Source of the DNA: Fodinibacter sp963707895
Lineage (GTDB): Bacteria > Actinomycetota > Actinomycetes > Actinomycetales > Dermatophilaceae
DNA: 64,000 nucleotides
Assembly: GCA_963707895.1 (NCBI GenBank)
Contig: CAVPRS010000009.1
Location: 62,001-126,000, forward strand
Reading direction: 5' to 3'
Part shown: one piece after another, positions 1 through 8,324 of the stretch
Numbering within the stretch: position 1 is the stretch's first letter
How the letters are laid out: every line of letters begins with the position of its first letter
The notes under the pieces: model-generated
The model's database searches: none
Told to the model about the DNA's origin: nothing
What the model saw: the letters and a program-made list of their open reading frames with translations, nothing else
Translations under genes and position numbers: made by a program

Positions 1-1578
1 GCCGAGGGCGACGGCGGTGCGGACGGCATCCACGGCGACGTGGCGCTGACCCCAGCCGAGATCGTCACCGCGCCCGCGGGCGCGGCGTGGGCCACTCCGG
101 CGGTCGACGGTTCCACCGTCACCCCGGGTCAGGACGACCTCGCGGGAGGATGGGCCCGACAGGGGTACCGCGACGGCGACGACACGATCCACGGCGACGG
201 CAGCGACGACTTCGTCGTCGGCGACAACGGGTCCATCGCCAGGGTCGTCGACGGGACGACCGACCGGGTCTACACCCAGCGCTACGGTCCCTCGCGCGCC
301 GGCCAGGGCAAGGTGCGCGTCGCCGGCGGCGGAGCAGCATCCACGCGCTTCTGCCCGACGACCGGGGCCACGGCCACCTCGACCTGCGAGGTGTCCGGAG
401 CCTTTGGCACGGACAGCCTGTTCGGCGATGCCGGCCAGGACGTGCTCTACGGCCAGGACGGCGGCGACACCATCCGCGGTGGTGAGGGCGACGACGACGT
501 CTACGGCGAGCTCGGTGCCGACGTCCTGTACGGCGAGGCCGGCGAGGACGCGATCCTGGGCGACCGCGGCGGCGTCCAGGACCGGTACGAGAACGGCACG
601 CGCTCGACAGCGACGACGCTGAACATGCCCCCGGCCGTGACCTACACGTCGCGACTGAGCGGCTCGGTGAGCCGGGAGGCCGACCTGCTGCACGACGTCA
701 ACGGCACCGACTTCGTCGGCGGCGCGACCAGTGCACCGATGCCGCTCGACGGGATCACCTTCGGGGGTGCTGACCGGATCCGCGGCGGTGAGGGCCACGA
801 CTCGATCCACGCCGGTGCCGGCGATGACCTGGCCAACGGGGACGCGGGTGGCGACTCGGTCTTCGGTGACCGTGGCGACGACGTCCTGTGGGGCGGGGCC
901 GGTCGCGTCTGCGCCCACACCGACGCGGCGTGCCTCGCGGACCGCGGCGTCGCGGACGAGTTCGTCGACCACCTGGCCGGCGGGAAGGACGAGGACGTCA
1001 TCGACTGGCGGCCCCGTGGCACCTACGGGACGGGCCCGACCTTCACGGGACGGACCTGCACCACCGGCGCCATCCCGCTGACGAGCAAGCAGAACGGCAC
1101 GACCGACCCGTGCTCGTGGTTCGAGATGACCGAACGCGCCGACGACGACGCAGCCGTCCCCGCGACGCTCGCCAACAACCAGCACCACCAGGGCGTCGAC
1201 TGGATCTACGGTGGCTGGGACCGAGACGCGATGCAGGGTGACCTGTCCGAGAACGGCCCCCACACGGGCGACCGGCTCATGGACTGGAACGGTGTCTACA
1301 ACCTGTGGAGCCACTGCAACTCGGCATACGGCGGCTTCACCGACGTCCGCAACTCCGCGCCGGCGGTGGAGGACTTCCTGCGCAAGTGGGCGACCGGGAA
1401 CGGCGCAGGCCGACCGGCCGCCACCGGGACCCAGGCCGACACGGTCACCGCCGGGACCTCGGCGTTCGACGAGCTGGGGCTGGTCTACACCGGTGACAAC
1501 AAGGACCACGCGGTGGGAAGCCCGTACCCGACCAGCCCGGGCCACTTCGACGACCCGAACGCCTGCGCCGGCTACTGA
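1..1578 (+). CDS. RTX (hemolysin-type calcium-binding repeat) protein, 5' end outside window
   Basis: The frame is open from base 1, so this is the C-terminal 525 residues of a longer protein. Glycine/aspartate-rich nonapeptide repeats of the GGxGxDxhx type are visible at about residues 141-195 (for example GGEGDDDVYGELGADVLYG) and 255-302, with looser copies near 400. Such repeats bind calcium in a parallel beta-roll and mark secreted or surface proteins. Between the repeats lie Asp/Thr-rich stretches with Cys residues. No catalytic domain can be recognised in this part, and the secretion route cannot be judged without the N-terminus. A strong hairpin follows 12 nt after the stop, so the gene ends its transcript here. 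It could be an adhesin or an exoenzyme tail. Confidence 0.85.
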   Translation, partial: AEGDGGADGIHGDVALTPAEIVTAPAGAAWATPAVDGSTVTPGQDDLAGGWARQGYRDGDDTIHGDGSDDFVVGDNGSIARVVDGTTDRVYTQRYGPSRAGQGKVRVAGGGAASTRFCPTTGATATSTCEVSGAFGTDSLFGDAGQDVLYGQDGGDTIRGGEGDDDVYGELGADVLYGEAGEDAILGDRGGVQDRYENGTRSTATTLNMPPAVTYTSRLSGSVSREADLLHDVNGTDFVGGATSAPMPLDGITFGGADRIRGGEGHDSIHAGAGDDLANGDAGGDSVFGDRGDDVLWGGAGRVCAHTDAACLADRGVADEFVDHLAGGKDEDVIDWRPRGTYGTGPTFTGRTCTTGAIPLTSKQNGTTDPCSWFEMTERADDDAAVPATLANNQHHQGVDWIYGGWDRDAMQGDLSENGPHTGDRLMDWNGVYNLWSHCNSAYGGFTDVRNSAPAVEDFLRKWATGNGAGRPAATGTQADTVTAGTSAFDELGLVYTGDNKDHAVGSPYPTSPGHFDDPNACAGY

Positions 1579-1590
1579 CCCCGGTTGAAC

Positions 1591-1627
1591 CCCTGACCCC
1601 CGTGACCCCGTGTCACGGGGGTCAGGG
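1591..1627 (+). terminator. Hairpin terminator after the RTX gene
   Basis: A perfect 15-bp stem (1591-1605 pairing with 1613-1627) encloses a 7-nt loop, 12 nt after the RTX stop codon. No U-tract follows, as is common for actinobacterial terminators. Confidence 0.75.
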
Positions 1628-1671
1628 CCGTCGCTCGACGGCCTCCCACGCAGCGCGAGAGGGAGAACCCC

Positions 1672-2178
1672 ATGAACACGACGCGACGCAGCCACCTGAT
1701 CCCCACGACCGCCGTCACGGCGCTGGCGATGCTGGCCCTGACGGCCGGCCCCGCCCTGGCCGACGGGTCGGGCGGGCACAGCGTCCTGCGGGCCAAGCTG
1801 GTGGGCAGCATGCCGGCACCCGCGAGCCCGGCGATCGCCAAGGTCAACCCGGGCGGCGCCCCCTGGGTGAACGGCCCGAGCCGGGTCCGGGTGCGCGACG
1901 ACGGACGGATCACGGTCACCATCCGGCGGCTGGTCATCCCGCCGCCGGTCGGGACGGGCGTCAACCCGGTCGCCTCCGTCGTGGCCACCCTGGTCTGTGG
2001 CGACGAGGTCGAGACCTCCACGGCGCCCTTCGCCCTGGACATGGCGGGCAACGGGTCGACCGCCGACGTGATCACCGTCCCGAGCCACTGCGCTGACCCG
2101 GCCGTGCTCATCCAGCCGGCGGGGAACCGGACCGTCTACATCGCCTCGGGGCTGGGCGACGACCGGCACGACGACTGA
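1672..2178 (+). CDS. Small secreted protein of unknown function
   Basis: A 168-residue protein. It begins with a classic Sec signal: two Arg residues, a hydrophobic core around residues 10-27 (ALAMLALTAGPALA), and a likely cut after the ALA near residue 30. The mature part is about 138 residues, beta-rich in appearance, with two Cys residues (near 108 and 142) that could form one disulfide. A GAGAGGGAGA ribosome site lies just upstream of the ATG. The gene sits directly behind the RTX gene but is separated from it by a strong hairpin, so it probably has its own promoter. I do not recognise the family. Confidence 0.75.
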   Translation: MNTTRRSHLIPTTAVTALAMLALTAGPALADGSGGHSVLRAKLVGSMPAPASPAIAKVNPGGAPWVNGPSRVRVRDDGRITVTIRRLVIPPPVGTGVNPVASVVATLVCGDEVETSTAPFALDMAGNGSTADVITVPSHCADPAVLIQPAGNRTVYIASGLGDDRHDD

Positions 2179-2211
2179 GCGCGGCGCCCGCCACCGACCC
2201 CGCAACGACGA

Positions 2212-2240
2212 AGCCGCAGCCCGTGACGCGGGCTGCGGCT
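2212..2240. terminator. Bidirectional hairpin between the secreted protein and the tRNA cluster
   Basis: A perfect 12-bp stem (2212-2223 with 2229-2240) closes a TGACG loop. It can stop both the plus-strand gene ending at 2178 and the minus-strand tRNA transcript. Confidence 0.7.
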
Positions 2241-2247
2241 GTTCCGG

Positions 2248-2321
2248 TGGCCAGGGGCGGGGTCGAACCGCCGACCTTCCGATTTTCAGTCGGACGCTCG
2301 TACCAACTGAGCTACCTGGCC
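2248..2321 (-). tRNA. tRNA-Phe (GAA)
   Basis: A 74-nt cloverleaf with acceptor GGCCAGG pairing with CCTGGCC, discriminator A, and anticodon loop CTGAAAA with anticodon GAA. The T-arm has the standard GGTTCGACC. It is the last gene of a three-tRNA cluster; CCA is not encoded. Confidence 0.95.
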
Positions 2322-2369
2322 GGACCAGAGACGAAAACGGCCGGTTGAACCGACCGCTCCTTCTCGGAG

Positions 2370-2443
2370 CGACCCCGACGGGACTCGAACCCGCGACCTC
2401 CGCCGTGACAGGGCGGCGCGCTAACCAACTGCGCTACGGGGCC
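2370..2443 (-). tRNA. tRNA-Asp (GTC)
   Basis: A 74-nt cloverleaf with acceptor GGCCCCG paired to CGGGGTC (one G-U), discriminator G, and anticodon loop CTGTCAC with anticodon GTC. It is the middle gene of the Glu-Asp-Phe cluster, a common actinobacterial order. Confidence 0.95.
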
Positions 2444-2465
2444 TTGTTAAAGGCCTTGCCTAACG

Positions 2466-2538
2466 TATCCCCAACGGGATTCGAACCCGTGCTACCGCCG
2501 TGAAAGGGCGGGGTCCTGGGCCGCTAGACGATGGGGAC
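2466..2538 (-). tRNA. tRNA-Glu (TTC)
   Basis: A 73-nt cloverleaf with acceptor GTCCCCA paired to TGGGGAT, discriminator A, and anticodon loop CTTTCAC with anticodon TTC. It is the first gene of the minus-strand tRNA cluster. Confidence 0.95.
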
Positions 2539-2677
2539 CCGACCTCGACCGGGCCTCAAGGTCGCGCAGCGCGCAGCGCTCGGATCCGTCGAGGACTCCG
2601 AAAGCATAGGGGACACCCGGCGACCCCACCAAAACGGGAAGTCCCCGGCCCGCCGATGGCCGTCGGCCGACCCGATC

Positions 2678-2722
2678 CGTCAGCACATGTTGACGGACGA
2701 GCGACGTCAGCATATGCTGACG
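2678..2722 (+). promoter_or_regulatory. Promoter with twin palindromic operators for the HTH/Clp-N pair
   Basis: A perfect 18-bp palindrome, CGTCAGCATATGCTGACG, lies at 2705-2722. A diverged copy, CGTCAGCACATGTTGACG, lies at 2678-2695, centred 27 bp away. A promoter is embedded in them: -35 TTGACG (2690-2695), a 17-bp spacer, and -10 TATGCT (2713-2718). The start codon is 7 nt further on, so the mRNA is probably leaderless. A repressor bound at both palindromes would cover both promoter boxes. The downstream HTH protein is the obvious candidate (inference). Confidence 0.7.
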
Positions 2723-2725
2723 GGT

Positions 2726-2938
2726 ATGACCAGAACCGCCACGGACCTCGCGGGCGACCTCGACAGCACCGACCCCACGGTCGGGCTGCGGGCGGTCGCT
2801 GCGCTGGGCCGACTCCTCGACCAGCTGGAGACCCTGCACGTGCGCAACGCCCGCGCCAGGGGCTGGTCCTGGCAGGAGATCGCCGACGTTCTCGGCGTCA
2901 CCAAGCAGACCGTCCACCGCAAGCACGCCCGGAGGTAG
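2726..2938 (+). CDS. Small HTH DNA-binding protein, partner of Clp-N protein
   Basis: A 70-residue protein. The C-terminal half has a sigma-70-region-4 or Fis-like helix-turn-helix (WSWQEIADVLGVTKQTVHRKH, about residues 47-67), and the N-terminal half is predicted helical. Such small HTH genes sitting directly before a Clp-N-domain gene are common in Actinobacteria. The ATG at 2726 was chosen because a -10 box ends 7 nt upstream, which rules out the longer open frame that starts inside the tRNA-Glu region. Two palindromes overlap the promoter, so autorepression is likely. The next gene starts 3 nt after the stop, with GGAGG inside this gene's last codons. Confidence 0.85.
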   Translation: MTRTATDLAGDLDSTDPTVGLRAVAALGRLLDQLETLHVRNARARGWSWQEIADVLGVTKQTVHRKHARR

Positions 2939-2941
2939 ACC

Positions 2942-3569
2942 GTGTTCGAACGCTTCACCCGCGACGCCCGCGCCGTCGTGATCTCGACCCAGGACCTCTG
3001 CAACGCGCTCGGGGTGGACGAGGTGCGACCCGTGCACCTGCTGCTGGCCCTGACCGAGGAGGACAGCGGGGTGCGCGACCTCCTCGCCGCCCACGGCATC
3101 ACCACGGATGCCGCGGCCGACTGCCTCGGTGTCGCCCCGCCGACTCCGCCGGCCCCACTGCGTGACGACGACGCCGCGGTGCTGCGTTCGCTCGGCATCG
3201 ACCTCGACGCCATCCGGGAGGCCGTCGAGCGCCAGTTCGGTGAGGGGGCCCTCGACGCGGACGACCCCACGGACGACCCCGGGGCCCGCCGCCCACCGCG
3301 GGCCGACGACGGGCGACGACGCCTGGGTGGCCCGCCGCCGGTTCGGGCCGGGTGGCCACGTCCGGTTCGCGCGCGGCTCGAAGAAGGTGCTCGAGCTCTC
3401 GCTGCGTGAGGCCCTGCGCACCGGCGCCCGGGAGATCCGCACCGAGCACATCGCCCTCGGGGTGCTGCGCGCCGACGACGAGGCCGTCACGATGCTGCTG
3501 CGCAGCCTGGGCACCGACCCGCGGGCCCTGCGAGCCGACCTGGAGGGCCGCGGCCGGCGCAGCGCCTGA
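2942..3569 (+). pseudogene. Clp N-terminal-domain protein, frameshifted
   Basis: Two Clp-N (ClpA/ClpC N-domain) repeats are encoded, but in different frames. The first (FERFTRDARAVV...LLLALTEEDSGV) is in the frame of the GTG at 2942. The second (FARGSKKVLELSLREALRTG...EIRTEHIALGVL) is in the next frame and ends at 3569. The frame changes somewhere between about 3279 and 3330, in a GC-rich linker. Joined, they give about 208 residues, the usual size of these double Clp-N proteins, which lack the ATPase modules. Clp-N domains bind substrates or adaptors. Both halves look otherwise intact, so a 1-nt sequencing error or a very recent mutation is likely. Confidence 0.75.
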
Positions 3570-3589
3570 GGACCGGTGCGGGCGACCCG

Positions 3590-4645
3590 CTAGCGAGCCG
3601 GGTCTGCCCACGCCAGGAGGCGCTCGGCATCCCACGTGGTGACGATCCGGTCCGCGGGGACGCCGAGCCGCTCGGCCCGCTCGCACCCGTAGGCCTTCAT
3701 GTCGAGCTGGCCGGGTGCGTGCGCGTCGGAGTCGATCGAGAACAGGCAGCCGATCTCGAGGGCGAGCAGCACGAGCTCGTCCGGCGGGTCGCGGCGTTCG
3801 GGGCGACTGTTGATCTCGACGGCGGTGCCGTGCTCGGCGCAGGCCTCGAAGACGGCCCGGGCGTCGAAGTCCGACTGCGGCCGGGTGCCGCGCGAGCCCT
3901 CGACGAGGCGTCCCGTGCAGTGGCCGAGGACGTTGACCCGGGGGTTCGACACGGCGTTGACCATCCGGGTGGTCATCGGCTCGGAGTTCATCCGCAGCTT
4001 GCTGTGCACGGATGCGGTGACGAGGTCCAGCCGCGCGAGCATCGCGTCGGTCTGGTCGAGGGCGCCGTCGTCGAGGATGTCGACCTCGATGCCCTTGAGC
4101 AGCCGGAACGAGCCACCGAGTGACCGGTCGATCGCCTCGACGATGCCGAGCTGCTGGGTGAGCCGCTCGACCGTGAGGCCGTTGGCGACCCGCAGCTGGG
4201 GGCTGTGGTCGGTGAGCACGAGCCACTCGTGGCCGAGCTCGATGCCGGTCAGCACCATCTCGTCGATCGGCGAGCCGCCGTCGCTCCAGTCGGAGTGCAG
4301 GTGGCAGTCGCCGCGCAGGGCGGCGTACATCTCCTCGCCCCCGTCGACGAGCGGACCACCCGACTTCTCCTGCAGCGACGCCAGGTAGGCCGGCAGCACA
4401 CCCTCGACGGCCTCGGTGATGACGCCGCTCGTCGACTTCCCGATTCCGGGGATCTCCTGGAGCGTCCCCGCCTCGGCCCGCTCGCGCAGCTCGTCGGCGT
4501 CGAGCGTCTTCAGCGTCTTGACCGCGTTGCGGAACGCCTCGACGCGGTAGGTGCCCGCGCGCGTGCGTTCGAGGAGGAAGGCCACCCGGCGCAGCGCCTC
4601 GATGGGGTGCACCGGTGCCTCGAGCGGCTCGAGCAGCGCGACCAT
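3590..4645 (-). CDS. PHP-domain phosphoesterase with helix-hairpin-helix N-terminus
   Basis: A 351-residue protein. Residues 1-95 resemble the HhH region of family X DNA polymerases (LEEIPGIGKS-like at TLQEIPGIGKSTSGVI). The PHP domain follows from about residue 112, with the metal-binding motifs HLHSDWSDG, LTDHS, HSKL and DSDAHAPG. PHP domains hydrolyse phosphoesters such as histidinol phosphate or DNA ends. This arrangement is the PHP half of bacterial PolX without the polymerase palm, a stand-alone form seen in many Actinobacteria. The substrate is unknown. The start overlaps the stop of the upstream SDR gene by one base, so the two are probably co-transcribed. Confidence 0.85.
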   Translation of the reverse strand: MVALLEPLEAPVHPIEALRRVAFLLERTRAGTYRVEAFRNAVKTLKTLDADELRERAEAGTLQEIPGIGKSTSGVITEAVEGVLPAYLASLQEKSGGPLVDGGEEMYAALRGDCHLHSDWSDGGSPIDEMVLTGIELGHEWLVLTDHSPQLRVANGLTVERLTQQLGIVEAIDRSLGGSFRLLKGIEVDILDDGALDQTDAMLARLDLVTASVHSKLRMNSEPMTTRMVNAVSNPRVNVLGHCTGRLVEGSRGTRPQSDFDARAVFEACAEHGTAVEINSRPERRDPPDELVLLALEIGCLFSIDSDAHAPGQLDMKAYGCERAERLGVPADRIVTTWDAERLLAWADPAR

Positions 4646-5484
4646 CAGAGGCTGAACTGCCGGGCCATCAGACGGTCCCAGACCCGGTCACCGGCGACGG
4701 TGTGCGTCGCAGCCATCACCTTGGCCGCGGGAGTGAGCAGGTAGCGAGTCCGAGGGTGGTCGGCGGCGACGGCCGACGCGACCACCTCGGCCACGCTCTC
4801 GGCCGAGGCCGACATCATCCGGTTGGAGTAGGCCTCGTTGTTCGACGCCGACACCGACGCGCGCATCGCGGCATAGGGGGAGTCGGGCCGGCCGCCCATC
4901 CCCTCGGAGTCGGTGGACTTCTCGACGAACTCGCTTCTCGTGACGCCAGGCTCGACGAGCGCGACGTCGATGCCGAACGCCTTGACCTCCATCCGCAGCG
5001 CGTCGGTGAGTGCCTCCACCGCATACTTCGTCGCGTGGTAGTAGCCACCGAGCGGGAAGACGAAGCGCCCGCCCATCGAGCCGATGTTGACGATGCGGCC
5101 CCGCCCCGCGCGGCGCATGCCCGGGAGCACGAGCTGGCACATCCGAGCGAGACCGAAGACGTTGGTCTCGAACATGGCACGCACCTTGTCCAGGTCGACC
5201 TCCTCGACCGCGCCGTACTCGCCGTACCCGGCGTTGTTGACGAGGGTCCCGACCGAGCCGTGAGCCGACTCGACCTCCTGCACGGCGGCGGCCATCGAGG
5301 CCTCGTCGGTGACGTCGAGGGCGGTGACGTGGGCGCCGCGGTCAGCCAGGTCGGCGAGGGTGTCGGGCCGACGTGCCGTGGCCCAGACGGTGTGGCCCTG
5401 GCGGAGCAGCTCCTCGGCGACGGCACGGCCGATGCCGGTCGAGCAGCCCGTGACGAGGACGGGGTCGTGGTCGTGCTGTCCCAT
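4645..5484 (-). CDS. SDR family short-chain dehydrogenase/reductase
   Basis: A 279-residue classical SDR. It has the cofactor glycine motif TGCSTGIG (residues 12-19), NNAG near 88, a Ser in NIGSMGG, and the catalytic YHATK near 156. The Arg residues after beta-2 (ATARRP) suggest NADP(H). The substrate cannot be told from sequence; ketone, sterol or retinol-like substrates are known for this subgroup. It is followed without a gap by the PHP gene and lies 16 nt after the aminotransferase gene on the same strand. Confidence 0.9.
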   Translation of the reverse strand: MGQHDHDPVLVTGCSTGIGRAVAEELLRQGHTVWATARRPDTLADLADRGAHVTALDVTDEASMAAAVQEVESAHGSVGTLVNNAGYGEYGAVEEVDLDKVRAMFETNVFGLARMCQLVLPGMRRAGRGRIVNIGSMGGRFVFPLGGYYHATKYAVEALTDALRMEVKAFGIDVALVEPGVTRSEFVEKSTDSEGMGGRPDSPYAAMRASVSASNNEAYSNRMMSASAESVAEVVASAVAADHPRTRYLLTPAAKVMAATHTVAGDRVWDRLMARQFSL

Positions 5485-5500
5485 CGTGTTCCGCCCTCTC

Positions 5501-6760
5501 TCAGACGATCTCGGTCAGCGCAGTGACGAGCCGGTCGACGTCGTCCGCTGACGTGTAGGGGGCGAGGCCGACCCGCACCCCACCCTCGTCCCCCAGCCCG
5601 AGGTGGCGCGAGCACTCGATCGCGTAGAAGTGCCCCGCGGGGGCGTTCACTCCGCGCTCGGCGAGCCGGCCGCGCACCTCCTGCGGGTCACGACCTGCCA
5701 CGGTGAACAGCAGGGTGGGCGTGCGCGATCGGGCGTTGCTGTGCACCGTGACGCCGGGCAGTGCGCGGATCGCGGGCTCGAGCGCGTCGAGCAGCACCCG
5801 CTCGTGCGCGTGCACTGCCTTCATGCCCAGCTCGATCCGTTCGCGCCGGCTGGCAGGGGCGAGGCCCTGGCTGGATGCCGTGTCCGGTGCGTTGGTGGTC
5901 GCCGCGGCATCCGCCTCCGCACCGTCGGCGAGACTCGCGATGAACTCGACTGCTGCGGTGGTGCCGGCCATCAGCTCGTAGGGCAGGGTGCCGAGCTCGA
6001 ACCGCTCGGGCACGGCATCCGTCGACGGGAGCAGCTTGTCGGGGTGCAGGGTCTCGAGGAGGGCCGGGTCTGCGGCGAGCACCCCGCAGTGCGGCCCCAT
6101 GAACTTGTAGGGAGAGCAGGTCCAGAAATCCGCGCGGAGCGCGGCCAGGTCGACCGAGGCGTGGGCGGTGGCGTGCACCCCGTCGACCCAGTGCAGCGCC
6201 CCGACCTCGTGGGCCAGGTCGGCGACCCGGCAGACGGGGGTGCGGGTACCGATGAGGTTCGAAGCGCCCGTGGTGGCGACCAGGCGGGTGCGGTCGGAGA
6301 GCACGGCTGCGACGGCATCCGCCGACAGCTCACCCGTGGCGGGGTCGAAGTCGACCCAGCGCACCGTGGCGCCGGCGGCCTCCGCGGCGTGCACCCAGGG
6401 CCGGATGTTCGCGTCGTGGTCGAGGCGGGTGACGACCACCTCGTCGCCGGGCCCCCAGTCCTTGGCCAGCGCGCGAGCGAGGTCGTAGGTCAGCGTGGTG
6501 GCGCTGCGGCCGAACACGATGCCCCGCGGGTCGGCCCCGAGCAGGTCGGCCAGGGCGGCGCGACAGTCGACGACGACCTGCTCGGCCCGGCGCTCCGACG
6601 CGGTGACGCCGCCGCGGTTCGAGATCGCGCTCGTCAGCGTGTCGGCGACGGCCCGGGCCACGACGTCGGGGGTCTGGCTGCCGCCAGGGCCGTCGAAGTG
6701 CGCGGCCCCCTCGGTCAGGGCAGGGAAGTGGGCACGGACCGAGGCGACGTCGTACGGCAT
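5501..6760 (-). CDS. Cysteine-desulfurase-like class V aminotransferase
   Basis: A 419-residue PLP enzyme of aminotransferase class V. The N-terminus (FPALTEGAAHFDGPGGSQ) and length match the VC1184 branch of SufS/NifS-like proteins. The PLP-binding lysine sits in CSPYKFMGPHCG, and HWVDGVHATAH supplies the cofactor-contact Asp and His. An Ala/Thr-rich insert lies near residue 280. Whether it releases sulfur from cysteine or acts on another amino acid is not known for this branch. The start at 6760 gives the family's N-terminus; the reading frame stays open for 1.6 kb upstream but that part lies antisense-in-frame to guaB1. Confidence 0.88.
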   Translation of the reverse strand: MPYDVASVRAHFPALTEGAAHFDGPGGSQTPDVVARAVADTLTSAISNRGGVTASERRAEQVVVDCRAALADLLGADPRGIVFGRSATTLTYDLARALAKDWGPGDEVVVTRLDHDANIRPWVHAAEAAGATVRWVDFDPATGELSADAVAAVLSDRTRLVATTGASNLIGTRTPVCRVADLAHEVGALHWVDGVHATAHASVDLAALRADFWTCSPYKFMGPHCGVLAADPALLETLHPDKLLPSTDAVPERFELGTLPYELMAGTTAAVEFIASLADGAEADAAATTNAPDTASSQGLAPASRRERIELGMKAVHAHERVLLDALEPAIRALPGVTVHSNARSRTPTLLFTVAGRDPQEVRGRLAERGVNAPAGHFYAIECSRHLGLGDEGGVRVGLAPYTSADDVDRLVTALTEIV

Positions 6761-6801
6761 ACCCGCATCCTGCCCCAGCCTCCGCCCGCCGGCGTCAGTC
6801 G

Positions 6802-8238
6802 TCACCAGGAGGTGTGCAGCGGGCGGCCCTCGGCGAAGCCGGCGGTGCTCTGCAGGCCGACCGTCGCCCGCTCGTGGAACTCCTCGAGGGTGCGCGCACC
6901 GGCGTAGGTGCAGCTGCTGCGCAGGCCGGCGACGATCTCGTCCAGCACGTCCTCGACGCTGGGACGAGCCGGGTCGACGTACATCCGCGCCGAGCTGATG
7001 CCCTCCTCGAACATCGCCTTGCGGGCGCGCTCGTAGGCCGTGTCGCTCGCCGTGCGGCCGCGCACCGCCCGGGACGAGGCCATGCCGAACGACTCCTTGA
7101 ACTGCCGCCCGGCCTCGTCGGTGTAGAGGTCGCCGGGCGACTCGAGGGTGCCCGCGAACCACGAGCCGATCATCACGTTCGAGGCGCCGGCGGCCAGGGC
7201 GAGCGCGACGTCGCGCGGATGCCGCACGCCTCCATCGGCCCACACGTGCCGTCCCAGCTCGCGCGCCGCGGCGGCGCACTCGAGCACTGCGGAGAACTGC
7301 GGGCGACCGACGGCGGTCATCATCCGGGTCGTGCACATCGCGCCCGGGCCGACGCCGACCTTGACGATGTCGGCCCCGGCCTCGATCAGGTCGCGGGTGC
7401 CCTGCGCCGACACCACGTTGCCGGCGACGACGGGCACTCCCGGGTCGAGGGCGCGCACGGCCCGCAGGACGTCGATCATCTTCTCCTGGTGCCCGTGCGC
7501 GGTGTCGATGACGAGCACGTCGGCACCCGCGTCGAGCAGGTCCTTGGCCTTGGTGGCCACGTCCCCGTTGATGCCGACGGCCGCGGCGACCCGGAGCCGT
7601 CCCCGGTCGTCGACGGCGGGGGAGTACAGGTGCGCCCGCAAGGCGCCCGAGCGGGTGAGGATGCCGACCAGCCGCCCGTCCTCGGCCACGACCGGGGCCA
7701 GCCGGCGTCGGGCGTGCGACAGGGTGTCGAACGCCGCCTCGACGTCGACGCCGTCCTGAAGGGTCACCATGTCGCGGACCATGACGTCGTCGATCTGGGT
7801 GAACCGGTCGACGCCGGTGAGGTCGGTCTCGGTGACGATGCCGACCGGGCGGTCGCCGACCGTGACGATCGCGGCACCGTGCGCGCGCTTTTGCAGCAGC
7901 ACCAGGGCCTCGCCCACCGTCATGGTGGGGGTCAGCGTGATCGGGGTGTCGTAGACGAGGTGGCGCGACTTCTGCCAGGCGACCACCTCCCGCACGATCT
8001 CGGCGGGGATGTCCTGCGGGATGACGGTCAGCGCACCCCGGCGCGCCGTCGTCTCGGCCATCCGCCGTCCGGCGATCGCCGTCATGTTGGCCACGACGAG
8101 CGGGATCGTCGTCCCCGTGCCGTCGACCGTCGCGAGGTCGACGTCGAGCCGGCTGGTCACCGACGACCGGTTGGGCACCATGAAGACGTCGTCGTAGGTC
8201 AGGTCGATCTGCGGCTGGAGGTCGTTGAGGAAACGCAC
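6802..8238 (-). CDS. guaB1: GMP reductase of the GuaB1 family (IMP-dehydrogenase-like, CBS domains)
   Basis: A 478-residue protein of the IMPDH/GMPR fold with two CBS motifs inserted at about residues 95-200. The catalytic loop is VGVGPGAMCTTRMMT, with Cys; NAD- and phosphate-binding stretches include DTAHGH and ADGGVRHPRD. In mycobacteria GuaB1 has been shown to be a GMP reductase that converts GMP to IMP, with CBS domains sensing purine nucleotides, and I transfer that function by family. The GTG at 8238 gives the family start MRFLNDL; an upstream in-frame start lacks homology. It lies divergent from the DUF445 gene. Confidence 0.88.
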   Translation of the reverse strand: MRFLNDLQPQIDLTYDDVFMVPNRSSVTSRLDVDLATVDGTGTTIPLVVANMTAIAGRRMAETTARRGALTVIPQDIPAEIVREVVAWQKSRHLVYDTPITLTPTMTVGEALVLLQKRAHGAAIVTVGDRPVGIVTETDLTGVDRFTQIDDVMVRDMVTLQDGVDVEAAFDTLSHARRRLAPVVAEDGRLVGILTRSGALRAHLYSPAVDDRGRLRVAAAVGINGDVATKAKDLLDAGADVLVIDTAHGHQEKMIDVLRAVRALDPGVPVVAGNVVSAQGTRDLIEAGADIVKVGVGPGAMCTTRMMTAVGRPQFSAVLECAAAARELGRHVWADGGVRHPRDVALALAAGASNVMIGSWFAGTLESPGDLYTDEAGRQFKESFGMASSRAVRGRTASDTAYERARKAMFEEGISSARMYVDPARPSVEDVLDEIVAGLRSSCTYAGARTLEEFHERATVGLQSTAGFAEGRPLHTSW

Positions 8239-8324
8239 CCCACCAGCGTAGGGGCGGCGAGGGCCGACGGCGCGGGCCGTCATCCGGGAGCAGGTCGAGC
8301 CGGTTCATGGGGGAGGATCGCGTG

